DNA of 64,000 nucleotides from Lachnospiraceae bacterium (GTDB taxonomy: Bacteria; Bacillota; Clostridia; Lachnospirales; Lachnospiraceae), in NCBI GenBank assembly GCA_902363825.1, contig CABJBK010000008.1, positions 62,001 through 126,000 of the forward strand, given 5' to 3'. Shown in pieces: positions 52,998 through 62,079 of the stretch. Numbering within the stretch: position 1 is the stretch's first letter; each line of letters begins with the position of its first letter. Both the position numbers and the translations under genes were made by a program. A model generated the notes under the pieces. That model made no database searches. It saw only the letters and a list, made by a program, of their open reading frames with translations, and was not told where the DNA came from.

Positions 52998-53879
52998 ATG
53001 ATCACCTACGATTACTACCGGATCTTTTATTTTGTAGCCCAGTACCACAGCTTCACCAAAGCGGCGGAAGTGCTCGGGAACAACCAGCCCAACATCACCC
53101 GCTGCATGAACAATCTCGAGCATGAGTTAAACTGCAAATTATTTGTCCGTTCTAACCGGGGCGTCACCCTGACACCGGAAGGAACCCGTCTCTATGAGCA
53201 CGCCGCGATTGCCTACGAACAGCTTTTGGTCGGAGAAGAAGAATTAAAAAAAGACCGCGAGCTTGAGAGCGGTCTTATCACGATCGGCGCAAGTGAAACG
53301 GCACTGCGCCTTGTTCTTTTAGACAAACTTGAAGTTTTCCGCGAGCGCTATCCACATGTGCGCCTCCGGATCTTAAATTATTCCACACCACAGGCGATCA
53401 CTGCCTTAGAAAACGGGCTTGCGGATCTTGCGATCGTAACCACACCGCTTACGATCAAAAATTCTCTGCAGAAAGTTCCGCTTTATTCCTTCCATGAGAT
53501 CTTACTCGGCGGGAAAAAGTTCGCTTCCGCCGCAGCCGACAAACGCCACCTCGCGGATTTTGGCGACGCGCCATTCATCTCGCTTGGAAATGACACCGGA
53601 ACCAGACAGCTCTATATCCAGTACTTTTTAAACTACGGTCTGCCGTTCCAGCCGGATATGGAGGCTGCGACAACCGACCAGATCCTGCCGATGATCGCGC
53701 ACAATCTGGGCATCGGTTTCTATCCCGAAAAGCTGGCACAGGAATCGATCGCCAAGGGCGAGGTCTGCCAGATTTCGATCACAGAGCCGCTTCCTGACCG
53801 GTGCGTATGTCTGCTCTGCGACAAAAACCGGCCTTTAAGTATTGCCGCAAAAAAATTAAAGGAAGAACTAATGCGTTAG
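52998..53879 (+). CDS. LysR-family transcriptional regulator
   Basis: The 293-residue protein starts MITYDYYRIFYFVAQYHSF after AAAGGAC. The N-terminal helix-turn-helix includes FTKAAEVLGNNQPNITRCM and NLEHELNCKLFVRSNRGVTL. The C-terminal domain has TIGASETALRLVLLDKLEVF. It is divergent from the YoaK gene and convergent with the polyamine operon, overlapping the aguB stop by 4 nt. The YoaK gene is its most likely target by position. Confidence 0.9.
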   Translation: MITYDYYRIFYFVAQYHSFTKAAEVLGNNQPNITRCMNNLEHELNCKLFVRSNRGVTLTPEGTRLYEHAAIAYEQLLVGEEELKKDRELESGLITIGASETALRLVLLDKLEVFRERYPHVRLRILNYSTPQAITALENGLADLAIVTTPLTIKNSLQKVPLYSFHEILLGGKKFASAAADKRHLADFGDAPFISLGNDTGTRQLYIQYFLNYGLPFQPDMEAATTDQILPMIAHNLGIGFYPEKLAQESIAKGEVCQISITEPLPDRCVCLLCDKNRPLSIAAKKLKEELMR

Positions 53880-54757
53880 TTCTTCCCTGCAATGATCCCG
53901 TAATATTCCGGTCTTCTGTCTCGGAACAGCCCCCACTCGAGCCGTTTTGCCATCAGATCGGAAAGGTCATATTCCGTCATCAGAATCTCTTCCGTATCTC
54001 TGGACGCGCTCTTTATGAGTTCTCCCGTCTCATCCGTCATAAACGAAGATCCGTAAAAATTAAGTTTTGAGCTCTGCCTGCCGTTTTCCTCACAGGGCTC
54101 CACGCTTTCTTCCCCGATCCGGTTCGCAGCGATCACCGGCATCAGGTTGGTGGCTGCATGCCCCTGCATACATCTGCGCCAGTGCGGCATACTGTCGCAC
54201 GCAAGGATCGGCTCCGATCCGATCGCGGTCGGATAAAACAGCAGTTCCGCGCCCTTTAACGCCATGCATCGCGCGCTCTCCGGAAACCACTGATCCCAGC
54301 AGATGCCGACACCGATCGTGCCGTATTTCGTGGCAAACGCCTGAAATCCGGTGTCCCCCGGCGTGAAATAGAATTTCTCCTGATAGTAATGGTCATCCGG
54401 GATATGGGTCTTACGGTATACACCAAGCAGCGTTCCATCCGCATCGATACAGGCAACGGAATTGTAGAGATTATTGCAGTCTCTCTCGTAAAAGCTGATC
54501 GGAAGCACAACGGAAAGCTCCCTCGCAAGCCGCATTCCCATCTGCACCGCGTCATTTTCCTCCACCGGCTTTGCATAGGCGTAAAAATCATAACGTCTCT
54601 GCTGGCAGAAGTATTCCCGTTCAAAAAGCTCCGGCAGCAATATGATCTGCGCTCCCATCTTCGCCGCTTCCCTGATCTTTGCTTCCGCAGACGCAAGATT
54701 CTTTTCTATTTCTTTTTCACAGCGCATCTGAATGGCTGCCACCTTCACTTTGCTCAT
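53876..54757 (-). CDS. aguB: N-carbamoylputrescine amidase
   Basis: AguB hydrolyses N-carbamoylputrescine to putrescine, CO2 and ammonia. The 293-residue protein has the nitrilase-superfamily triad: Glu in LPELFEREYF, Lys in YRKTHIPDDHYY and Cys in GVGICWDQWFPE. The stretch MGAQIILLPELFEREYFC is typical of the AguB branch. The ATG at 54757 starts MSKVKVAAIQM; it lies 32 nt after aguA, at the end of the polyamine operon. Confidence 0.93.
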   Translation of the reverse strand: MSKVKVAAIQMRCEKEIEKNLASAEAKIREAAKMGAQIILLPELFEREYFCQQRRYDFYAYAKPVEENDAVQMGMRLARELSVVLPISFYERDCNNLYNSVACIDADGTLLGVYRKTHIPDDHYYQEKFYFTPGDTGFQAFATKYGTIGVGICWDQWFPESARCMALKGAELLFYPTAIGSEPILACDSMPHWRRCMQGHAATNLMPVIAANRIGEESVEPCEENGRQSSKLNFYGSSFMTDETGELIKSASRDTEEILMTEYDLSDLMAKRLEWGLFRDRRPEYYGIIAGKN

Positions 54758-54789
54758 ATCTACTCTTTCCTTTCCCTGAAATGTCCCAT

Positions 54790-55935
54790 TTAAAGCGGGA
54801 TCTGCTGTGTGATGCAGTGGATATTTCCACCACCGACCAGAATATCCCTTGCGTAAACCGGGATCACCCTGCGGTCTTTGTTCCACTCCTGCATCAATGC
54901 CACCGCCCGCCTGTCACTCTCTTCATTTTCTCCGCCGAAGACCGGCATTACCACCGCGTCATTGGAAAAATAGAAGTTTACATAAGATGCCGCCAGCCGT
55001 TCTCCTGCCTCCCGCTCATCTTCACCGGCCTCGAACGTATAACCGGCAAGTTCCTCACTTGTTATGCAGACCGGGATATCCGGGATCGGCAGCTTATGGA
55101 TGACAAGTTTCCTGCCTTTCGCGTCCGTCTCCTGTTCCAAATAGGCAAGTGACTCTTCCGAGAGCGCATACTGCGGATCTTCCCTATTATCCGTCCACGC
55201 CAGCACGACCTCTCCCGGACGCAAAAACGCGCACACATTATCGACATGTTCGTTTGTCTCATCCTGATAGATGCCGCGCGGCAGCCAGAGGACTTTTTTT
55301 GCCCCGAGATACTGCTTTAACCGCTGCTCGATCTCCTCTTTGGAGAGTTTCGGGTTTCGTCCCGCACTCAAAAGGCAGGATTCGGTCACCATGACCGTCC
55401 CCTCTCCATCACTGTGGATCGAGCCGCCTTCCAGCACGAACGGTGCTGCGTCATAGACCGGATAACCGTAGGTTTCCGCAAAATATTTTGCAAACGCATT
55501 GTCCTTTTCCCAGGAAGCATACAGTCCGTCAACTTCACCGCCCCACGCATTGAACTCCCAGTTCACCGCGCGGATCTCATGCTCTTCTGAGATATTCCCT
55601 TTTCTTACAAATGTCGGTGCGACATCCCTTGCCCACGCGTCATCGGTCTTTGCCGAAAAAAGCTCCACATTTTCCTGCCATGGCTCCCCGGTTTCCTCTA
55701 ACATGGCTTTGGCGGATTCCATGCCCGCCGCTCCGACCGCGACATAGACTTTTTCACTTGCCGCGATCGCCTTTATCACATCGCGAAACGCCGCGCGTGC
55801 CGCCTTTGCCCCGTAGATCCAGGAACCCGGACGCTCCGGCCAGATCAGGATGCATCCACGGTGCGGCTCAAATTCCCCCGGCATGATAAAACCGTCTGCC
55901 GCCGGGCTTTTGGTCTGCTCTCGTTTCTGTTCCAT
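54790..55935 (-). CDS. aguA: Agmatine deiminase
   Basis: AguA converts agmatine to N-carbamoylputrescine. The 381-residue protein contains the family signatures MPGEFEPHRGCILIWPERPG near the N-terminus, WARDVAPTFV, FVLEGGSIHSDGEGTVM, and the catalytic cysteine in VGGGNIHCITQQIP at the C-terminus. The start at 55935 has GGAGA 5 nt upstream; an ATG at 55947 overlaps this site. It lies 18 nt after nspC. Confidence 0.95.
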   Translation of the reverse strand: MEQKREQTKSPAADGFIMPGEFEPHRGCILIWPERPGSWIYGAKAARAAFRDVIKAIAASEKVYVAVGAAGMESAKAMLEETGEPWQENVELFSAKTDDAWARDVAPTFVRKGNISEEHEIRAVNWEFNAWGGEVDGLYASWEKDNAFAKYFAETYGYPVYDAAPFVLEGGSIHSDGEGTVMVTESCLLSAGRNPKLSKEEIEQRLKQYLGAKKVLWLPRGIYQDETNEHVDNVCAFLRPGEVVLAWTDNREDPQYALSEESLAYLEQETDAKGRKLVIHKLPIPDIPVCITSEELAGYTFEAGEDEREAGERLAASYVNFYFSNDAVVMPVFGGENEESDRRAVALMQEWNKDRRVIPVYARDILVGGGNIHCITQQIPL

Positions 55936-55953
55936 TCTTTTCTCCATTATCTT

Positions 55954-57084
55954 TTATGACAAACGCATCTTAAAATCTTCATAGCCGAATTCCTTTACGA
56001 TCTGCACGGTGCCATCCTCTTTTTGCACCGCGATCGCCGGGAGCGGCATTCCGTTAAACGTGTTATTCTTTACCATGGAATAGATCGCCATATCTTCAAA
56101 CACGAGCCGGTCGCCCACATGGATCTCCTGCGTGAAACTGTAATCTCCGATCACATCTCCCGCCAGACAGGTCATCGAGGACAGCCGGTAGGTATATGGC
56201 TTCTCCTTCGCCGGAAATCCGCCTCTTAACGGCGGACGATACGGCATCTCAAGCACATCCGGCATATGACACGCCGCAGAAACGTCGAGGATTAAAATAT
56301 CCAGATCGTTTTTTACAATATCCTGCACTTCCGTCACCAGATATCCCGCATTCAACGCGATTGCTTCCCCCGGTTCGAGATAAACCGTCAGGTGATAGCG
56401 ATCGGTAATATAACCGATGAGCTTTTTTAATTCTTCCAGATGATAACCCGGTCTTGTAATGTGATGACCGCCGCCTAAGTTGAGCCATTTGATCTTTGTG
56501 AGATACTGCCCGAATTTTTTCTCGAACGCATAAAAGGTTTTGACCAGATCATCCGCGTCCTGTTCACACAGCGTATGAAAATGCAGTCCCTCGATGTCCT
56601 CCGGCAGTTCCTCCGGGAACTGCGCTCTTGTGACACCAAGCCTGGAGCCCGGCGCACACGGATCATAGATCGCATGTCCTTCCTGCGTGGAGCACTCCGG
56701 ATTCACACGGATCCCGATACTCGCTTTTCCTGCCGCTTCCCGGTGTTTTTCGTACTGCGCAAAGGAATTAAAGATGATATGGTCGCAGATCTCAGACAGC
56801 TCTTTCATATCCTTCGCTTTGTAAGCCGGCGCGAAGACATGGTTTTCCTTTCCCATTTCTTCCCTGCCAAGGCGCGCCTCATACAGCCCGCTCGCCGTTG
56901 TCCCGCTGATATACTGTCCGATCAGCGGATACAGGTGGTACATGGAAAACGCTTTCTGCGCCAAAAGCACATGGCAGCCCGTCTCCTGTTCCAGATTTTT
57001 TAGTATCTCCAGGTTCTGTTTTAATTTTTTCTCATCTGCCACATAGCAGGGCGTTGGCAGCGTCTCCCAGGTACAAGTCTTCAT
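55954..57084 (-). CDS. nspC: Carboxynorspermidine / carboxyspermidine decarboxylase
   Basis: NspC removes CO2 from carboxyspermidine or carboxynorspermidine. The 376-residue protein has the alanine-racemase-type PLP barrel, with PTPCYVADEKKL at the start and the PLP-lysine in LLAQKAFSMY near residue 43. EGLHFHTLCEQD, NLGGGHHI and YLEPGEAIA, the phosphate and substrate loops, follow. GAGGAAAAT precedes the ATG. It lies 38 nt after the carboxynorspermidine synthase gene. Confidence 0.94.
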   Translation of the reverse strand: MKTCTWETLPTPCYVADEKKLKQNLEILKNLEQETGCHVLLAQKAFSMYHLYPLIGQYISGTTASGLYEARLGREEMGKENHVFAPAYKAKDMKELSEICDHIIFNSFAQYEKHREAAGKASIGIRVNPECSTQEGHAIYDPCAPGSRLGVTRAQFPEELPEDIEGLHFHTLCEQDADDLVKTFYAFEKKFGQYLTKIKWLNLGGGHHITRPGYHLEELKKLIGYITDRYHLTVYLEPGEAIALNAGYLVTEVQDIVKNDLDILILDVSAACHMPDVLEMPYRPPLRGGFPAKEKPYTYRLSSMTCLAGDVIGDYSFTQEIHVGDRLVFEDMAIYSMVKNNTFNGMPLPAIAVQKEDGTVQIVKEFGYEDFKMRLS

Positions 57085-57122
57085 ATTTTCCTCTGTCCTT
57101 ACTTTGTTATCATTTGAAATGC

Positions 57123-58382
57123 TTATTCTACGGTCTTTGGATTTTCATCCACGATCCACGGCAGACCATACTGGTTTAACATATCCATAAACGGATCCGG
57201 ATCGAACTCCTCGATATTGAATACACCGTCTTTATCCCATACCTTGTCCACTACAAGCGCAGCTCCGATCATTGCCGGAACACCGGTCGTATAGGAGATT
57301 GCCTGGGATCCGACCTCTTTGTAGCATTCCTGATGGTCGCAGACATTATAGATATAGATCGTCTTTTCTTTTCCGTCTTTCTTTCCGGTAAAGATACATC
57401 CGATGTTGGTCTTTCCTACGGTTCTTGGTCCCAGGGATGCCGGATCCGGAAGCAGTGCCTTTAAGAACTGGATCGGCACGATCTCCCTGCCCTCAAACTG
57501 GATCGGTGAAGTGGAGAGCATACCGACATTCTCCAGGCATTTCATGTGTGTCAGATAGCTCTGTCCGAAGGTCATAAAGAAACGGATACGTTTTACGCCC
57601 GGCACATTCTTTGCCAGAGACTCGATCTCCTCATGATGCAAAAGATACATATCCTTGTCGCCGACCTGCGGGAAATTATATTCTCTTTTGATCTCCATCG
57701 GCTCTGTCTCTACCCAGTGTCCGTTCTCCCAGTAGGAACCATTTGCGGAAACCTCGCGCAGATTGATCTCCGGGTTAAAGTTGGTCGCAAACGGATAACC
57801 GTGATCTCCGCCGTTGCAGTCTAAGATATCAATATACTCGATTTCATCAAAATAATGCTTTAACGCATACGCGGTAAAGACGCTCGTAACGCCCGGATCG
57901 AATCCGCTTCCGAGCAGTGCCGTGATCCCTGCTTCCTTAAATTTTTCCTGATATGCCCACTGCCAGGAATAATCAAAATATGCGGTAAATCCTTCGTCTT
58001 TGCAGCGTTTTTCATAAATTTTGCGCCACTCTGGATCATCCGTGTCTTCCGGCTCATAGTTTGCCGTGTCGATATAATCCACCTTGCATGCAAGACACGC
58101 ATCCATGATCGTCAAATCCTGATACGGCAGTGCCACGTTAAGTACCGCGTCCGGCTTGTAATCCCGGATCAACCGGATCAGTTCATCCACATTGTCCGCA
58201 TCCACCTTTGCTGTGGTAATAACGGTATCCGTCGTCTTTTCCAGCTTCTCCTTTAACGCATCACATTTTTCCTTGGTACGGCTCGCGATGCAGATCTCTT
58301 GAAATGTTTTGCTGTTCTGGCAGCATTTGTGGATCGCGACTCCCGCAACTCCTCCGCAGCCGATAATCAGTAATCTTCCCAT
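57123..58382 (-). CDS. Carboxynorspermidine synthase (saccharopine dehydrogenase family)
   Basis: The enzyme reductively couples aspartate semialdehyde with putrescine or diaminopropane to give carboxyspermidine or carboxynorspermidine. The 419-residue protein opens with the NADP Rossmann motif LLIIGCGGVAGVAIHKC. It contains VDYIDTANYEPEDT and LLGSGFDPGVTSVFTAYALKHY, typical of the polyamine branch rather than lysine metabolism. AGGAGG precedes the ATG. Its position directly before nspC supports the assignment. The gene is often annotated lys1-like. Confidence 0.9.
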   Translation of the reverse strand: MGRLLIIGCGGVAGVAIHKCCQNSKTFQEICIASRTKEKCDALKEKLEKTTDTVITTAKVDADNVDELIRLIRDYKPDAVLNVALPYQDLTIMDACLACKVDYIDTANYEPEDTDDPEWRKIYEKRCKDEGFTAYFDYSWQWAYQEKFKEAGITALLGSGFDPGVTSVFTAYALKHYFDEIEYIDILDCNGGDHGYPFATNFNPEINLREVSANGSYWENGHWVETEPMEIKREYNFPQVGDKDMYLLHHEEIESLAKNVPGVKRIRFFMTFGQSYLTHMKCLENVGMLSTSPIQFEGREIVPIQFLKALLPDPASLGPRTVGKTNIGCIFTGKKDGKEKTIYIYNVCDHQECYKEVGSQAISYTTGVPAMIGAALVVDKVWDKDGVFNIEEFDPDPFMDMLNQYGLPWIVDENPKTVE

Positions 58383-58410
58383 GTTTTTATCCTCCTTTAT
58401 CTGTAAGCTT

Positions 58411-59274
58411 CTATGCTTTTGCTCTTTCTTCTTCTTTCAACATATCCTCTACATATTTTGGCAGCATGAACGCGCCCTTATGCAGGTTTGTCGTATAATA
58501 CCAGGTTTTGATCCCGCGCTTTTTCCAGCGCGCCGCATCCAGATCCACGAGCGGATGATATTTTTTTGACGCAAATCCAAACAGCCAGTACCCGGAAGAA
58601 CAGGTCGGGATATGCGCCTGATACACACGGCTGATCGGAAAACTGTGGCTAGCCTTGCGATGCATGAGGCGGCAGGATTCCTCGTCTTCGTCATAAAACG
58701 GACTGCCATGCTGATATACCATGATCCCATCCTCTTTGAGTGCGCGGAAACAGTTTCCGTAAAACTCCTTGGTAAAAAGTCCCGCCGTATGTCCGAGCGG
58801 ATCGATCGCGTCGTTGATGATCAGATCATACATGTCGTTTTTCGTGCGCAGAAAACGCAGTCCGTCCGCATTGTAGACCTTCACACGCGGATCGTCCAGA
58901 CCGCACGCGTTATCCGGGAAAAACTTTTTACAGACCTCCACGAACACCTCATCCGGCTCCACGACATCGATCTCTTCGATCTCATCATAATAGGAAAGTT
59001 CTCTTGCCACGCCGCCGTCACCGCCACCGATAACCAGAACCTTTCTCACATGCGGATGCACCGCCATCGGCACATGTACGATCATCTCGTCATAGACGAA
59101 CTCATCCTGTTCGGAAAATACGATGCTTCCGTCCGAACTCAAAAAACGCCCGAACTCTTTCGACTCAAATACGTCAATACGCTGATAATCGGTCTGTTCC
59201 CCGAAAAGCTGTTTTTCTACCTTTACCGACACTTTCACATGCTCCGTGTGGTAATCTGAAAACCAAAGTTCCAC
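58411..59274 (-). CDS. speE: Polyamine aminopropyltransferase (spermidine synthase)
   Basis: SpeE adds an aminopropyl group from decarboxylated SAM to putrescine. The 287-residue protein shows MELWFSDYHTEHVKVSVKV, the SAM-binding VLVIGGGDGGVARE near residue 90, and the catalytic-loop region LIINDAIDPLGH. The first codon is GTG, 9 nt after AGGAGG. It lies 15 nt after speA. speD, needed to make decarboxylated SAM, is not in this window. Confidence 0.94.
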   Translation of the reverse strand: MELWFSDYHTEHVKVSVKVEKQLFGEQTDYQRIDVFESKEFGRFLSSDGSIVFSEQDEFVYDEMIVHVPMAVHPHVRKVLVIGGGDGGVARELSYYDEIEEIDVVEPDEVFVEVCKKFFPDNACGLDDPRVKVYNADGLRFLRTKNDMYDLIINDAIDPLGHTAGLFTKEFYGNCFRALKEDGIMVYQHGSPFYDEDEESCRLMHRKASHSFPISRVYQAHIPTCSSGYWLFGFASKKYHPLVDLDAARWKKRGIKTWYYTTNLHKGAFMLPKYVEDMLKEEERAKA

Positions 59275-59289
59275 CGGCTTTCTCCTCCT

Positions 59290-60762
59290 TTATTTCCATA
59301 CCTGCCGTTCATCCGACAGTACATTTAAGTACTCCACCTCCGGGTCTTCTGTTCCCTGCATGGAGCATCCTTTTTCTTTTGCATATACAATATAATCAAT
59401 GATCTCCTGCGTGATCATCTCTCCCGGCGCGAGGATCGGGATCCCCGGCGGATAACACATAACAAATTCTCCGCAGATCTTTCCGGCCGATTCCCGGATC
59501 GGAATATATTTTTTCTCCGAATAAAACGCGGCCTGCGGCGATACCAGAACCGTCGGATTGATGTACTCGGTATTTAACATCTTCGCCGGATCTTTGGAAT
59601 AGAGACGCTTGATATCCGCAAGCGCGCCGACCAGACGCTCAATGTCCTGCATCCGGTCTCCGATGGAGATATAGGCAAGGATATTCGCGATATCGCCAAG
59701 CTCGATCTGGATATCGTACTCATCCCGCAAAAGGTCATAGACTTCGATCCCGGCAAGCCCGATATCTCTTGTATACACGGCGAGCTTGGTCACGTCAAAG
59801 TCATAGACGCTTCCTCCATTTATCATTTCCCTGCCATACGCGTAATAACCGCCGATGTCGTTGATCTCCTGTCTCGCGTATTCCGCCATCTGGCTTACTT
59901 TTCCAAAAGATTCCTTTCCGCGCAGGACAAGATTCCTTCTTGAAATATCAAGACTTGACATCAAAAGATAGGACGCGCTCGTCGTCTGCGTCAGATTGAT
60001 GATCTGGCTTACATACTCCCAGTTGACATTTTTTCCGGTGAGAAGCAGGGAGCTCTGTGTCAGGCTGCCACCCGATTTGTGCATGGAGACAGACGCCATA
60101 TCCGCTCCGGCATCCATCGCGCTGACCGGAAGATTCTCTCCAAAATAAAGATGTGTTCCGTGCGCCTCATCCACAAGCACTAACATCTCATGCTCATGTG
60201 CCAGCTTTACGATGGAGCGAAGATCCGAACAGATCCCGTAATACGTCGGGTTGTTCACAAGCACCGCGACCGCTCCCGGATTGTCGAGGATCGCCCGCTC
60301 CACCTCGGATACCTTCATTCCAAGGGAAATTCCAAGCTTTTTATCGACCTCCGGATTGACATAGACCGGCGTCGCGCCGCACAGCACCAGCGCGTTGATC
60401 ACGCTCTTGTGTACATTTCGCGGCAGGATGATCTTATCCCCCGCCTTACAGACGGAAAGCACCATGCTCTGTACCGAGGAAGTCGTTCCGCCTACCATAA
60501 AAAAAGCGTGATCCGCACGGAATGCCTCCGCCGCAAGCTCCTCCGCTTCCTTGATGACCGAGACCGGATGGCAGAGATTGTCAAGCGGTTTCATGGAATT
60601 CACATCCAGACTCACACATTTTTCTCCGAGCAGTTCCACAAGCTCCGGATTTCCCCTGCCCCGTTTGTGCCCGGGTACATCAAATGGAACCACCCTTCTT
60701 TTTTTTAACTGTTCCAGTGCTTCATACACCGGCGCATGCATCTGCGGATTTTCTTCTCTCAT
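59290..60762 (-). CDS. speA: Arginine decarboxylase (Orn/Lys/Arg decarboxylase family, short form)
   Basis: SpeA makes agmatine from arginine and commits arginine to the downstream aguA/aguB steps. The 490-residue PLP enzyme has FDVPGHKRGRG near residue 28, VGGTTSSVQSMVL near residue 92, VDEAHGTHLYF and the PLP-lysine in VSMHKSGGSLTQSS near residue 230. It lacks the N-terminal wing domain of the large enterobacterial enzymes, like the Bacillus form. ATG at 60762 follows GAGG by 8 nt. It is the first gene of the operon. Lysine or ornithine specificity cannot be excluded by sequence alone, but aguA/aguB favour arginine. Confidence 0.92.
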   Translation of the reverse strand: MREENPQMHAPVYEALEQLKKRRVVPFDVPGHKRGRGNPELVELLGEKCVSLDVNSMKPLDNLCHPVSVIKEAEELAAEAFRADHAFFMVGGTTSSVQSMVLSVCKAGDKIILPRNVHKSVINALVLCGATPVYVNPEVDKKLGISLGMKVSEVERAILDNPGAVAVLVNNPTYYGICSDLRSIVKLAHEHEMLVLVDEAHGTHLYFGENLPVSAMDAGADMASVSMHKSGGSLTQSSLLLTGKNVNWEYVSQIINLTQTTSASYLLMSSLDISRRNLVLRGKESFGKVSQMAEYARQEINDIGGYYAYGREMINGGSVYDFDVTKLAVYTRDIGLAGIEVYDLLRDEYDIQIELGDIANILAYISIGDRMQDIERLVGALADIKRLYSKDPAKMLNTEYINPTVLVSPQAAFYSEKKYIPIRESAGKICGEFVMCYPPGIPILAPGEMITQEIIDYIVYAKEKGCSMQGTEDPEVEYLNVLSDERQVWK

Positions 60763-60831
60763 CACAGTTTCCTCACATTTCTTCTATACACAGAGACGGA
60801 ATGTCTTCGTCTTTTTCCCCGTCACCATTAC

Positions 60832-60862
60832 AAAAAGGACAGGCAACGCATCACCTGTCCTT
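60832..60862 (-). terminator. Intrinsic terminator in the region upstream of speA
   Basis: A perfect 9-bp stem AAGGACAGG / CCTGTCCTT with a 10-nt loop is followed on the minus strand by TTTTTGT. It faces speA and lies 70 nt before its start codon. It either ends the RNA upstream or acts as an attenuator for the polyamine operon. Confidence 0.75.
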
Positions 60863-60939
60863 GTATCGTCCTATTTTCACAGTCTTATTTCTGTATTCCT
60901 ACTTTACCTTCTGCAAAAATAATTTTCAGAGTTATACGT

Positions 60940-61201
60940 TGGCTCGCGCCAGCAAATATTTGCTATTACTACTCTTTATTGACCGTTTCACAAGTGATAT
61001 TCTAAATACTAAATATCGATGATGTTCCTAATCAACTTATAAAATTTGAGCTTCTAACTCAATCAATAATGTGGTCTCCCACCACAATCGGCAGCTGCCC
61101 CGCCTGTCCGTATGGGCTTAACCGGATAAACCGCCGGATCTTTGACCAGCTTCACACCCGGTGGGCAAATATTTGCATGAAAACTATTCTCGCATTCATG
61201 T
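60940..61201 (-). ncRNA. Probable structured non-coding RNA or leader upstream of the polyamine operon
   Basis: No protein frame is convincing in 60763-61254. A good promoter starts a minus-strand transcript near 61201. The RNA contains two identical 12-nt self-complementary sequences, GCAAATATTTGC (61165-61176 and 60952-60963), which can pair over 200 nt and close a multibranched domain. Inside are GCTGG/CCGGC, GTGGT/ACCAC (61071-61085, which competes with a CCCACC/GGTGGG long-range pairing) and TTGAG/CTCAA. A TGGC-GCGA-GCCA hairpin with a GNRA loop follows the 3' arm. The middle is GC-rich in an AT-rich setting, as for conserved RNAs. I could not assign it to 6S, raiA, SRP, RNase P or tmRNA. 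Confidence 0.5.
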
Positions 61202-61207
61202 ATCCAA

Positions 61208-61236
61208 AGTATAGCACACACACCTTTGAATTACAA
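61208..61236 (-). promoter_or_regulatory. Promoter for the RNA / leader upstream of speA
   Basis: The minus strand shows -35 TTGTAA (61231-61236), a 17-nt spacer and -10 TATACT (61208-61213). It sits just after the HAD gene stop and points towards speA, 440 nt away. Confidence 0.65.
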
Positions 61237-61254
61237 GAAATTTATTCTTTTCGT

Positions 61255-62004
61255 CTACAATCCGAGCATGGACATGACCTGCCCGATATCCATCTGCGCG
61301 AGTTCCGTTTCCGCGGCAGGACCCTGATCCGAAGCCGGGGAAAGATTGGAACGGATATATAACGTATGCATTCCCGCCTCCTTTGCGCCCGCGATGTCCG
61401 TGTTCCTGTCATTTCCGATCATCAGGCATTCCTCCGGCTTTAGGGAATAGCGCCGGAAAAGTGTCTCAAAGAAGCGGATATCCGGTTTTTTGGTTCCGTA
61501 GTCCGAGGAGATCAAAATCCCGTCAAAATACTTAAAAATATCAAGCCCCTTTAATTCATATTCGGTAAACGCCCGCTGCGCATTGGACAAAAGATAGACT
61601 CCGGCTCCCGCATTTTTCAGCGCCGAAAGCATCTGCGGCACGCCCTCATAAAGTCTGATATATTCCGTGGACAGCGCCCGGAAAAACTGCCCGGTCAGGA
61701 TCGCGAAATCCATATCCCGTTCCACATTCTTTTTCTGGAACAGCCCTAAAAACACATCTTCAATCTGTATCTCGGGGAACGCCTCATGCGCGTATTCTCC
61801 CGTTTTTAACATCTCGCTTTTCTGCATATCCTCAAGGTCATGCACCATATCATAAAACGCGTCATGCAGTTCAGCCGGGGTATAAAATGCCCCCTGGTAT
61901 CCGTAAAACATCGCCATCTTTTCCCACAGCATCTGCTGTTCTTCATCCGTATGGATATCCACCAGTGTACCGTAGAGATCAAATACATAATTCTGATATT
62001 TCAT
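61255..62004 (-). CDS. HAD-superfamily hydrolase (subfamily IA, YjjG-like)
   Basis: The 249-residue protein has HAD motif I FDLYGTLVD near residue 9, motif II LLSNAQRAF near residue 140, the motif III lysine in GTKKPDIRFFE and motif IV MIGNDRNTDIAGA. A helical cap lies between motifs I and II. It is a cytoplasmic phosphatase, perhaps acting on nucleotides like YjjG; the substrate is not certain. It follows sigF by 75 nt. Confidence 0.88.
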   Translation of the reverse strand: MKYQNYVFDLYGTLVDIHTDEEQQMLWEKMAMFYGYQGAFYTPAELHDAFYDMVHDLEDMQKSEMLKTGEYAHEAFPEIQIEDVFLGLFQKKNVERDMDFAILTGQFFRALSTEYIRLYEGVPQMLSALKNAGAGVYLLSNAQRAFTEYELKGLDIFKYFDGILISSDYGTKKPDIRFFETLFRRYSLKPEECLMIGNDRNTDIAGAKEAGMHTLYIRSNLSPASDQGPAAETELAQMDIGQVMSMLGL

Positions 62005-62079
62005 TTTCCTTTGCGTCTCTCCTTTTTGCCCTGTATTTTTTTCATTATAACAGGAACCGGCAAAAATGGACAGCCCTTT

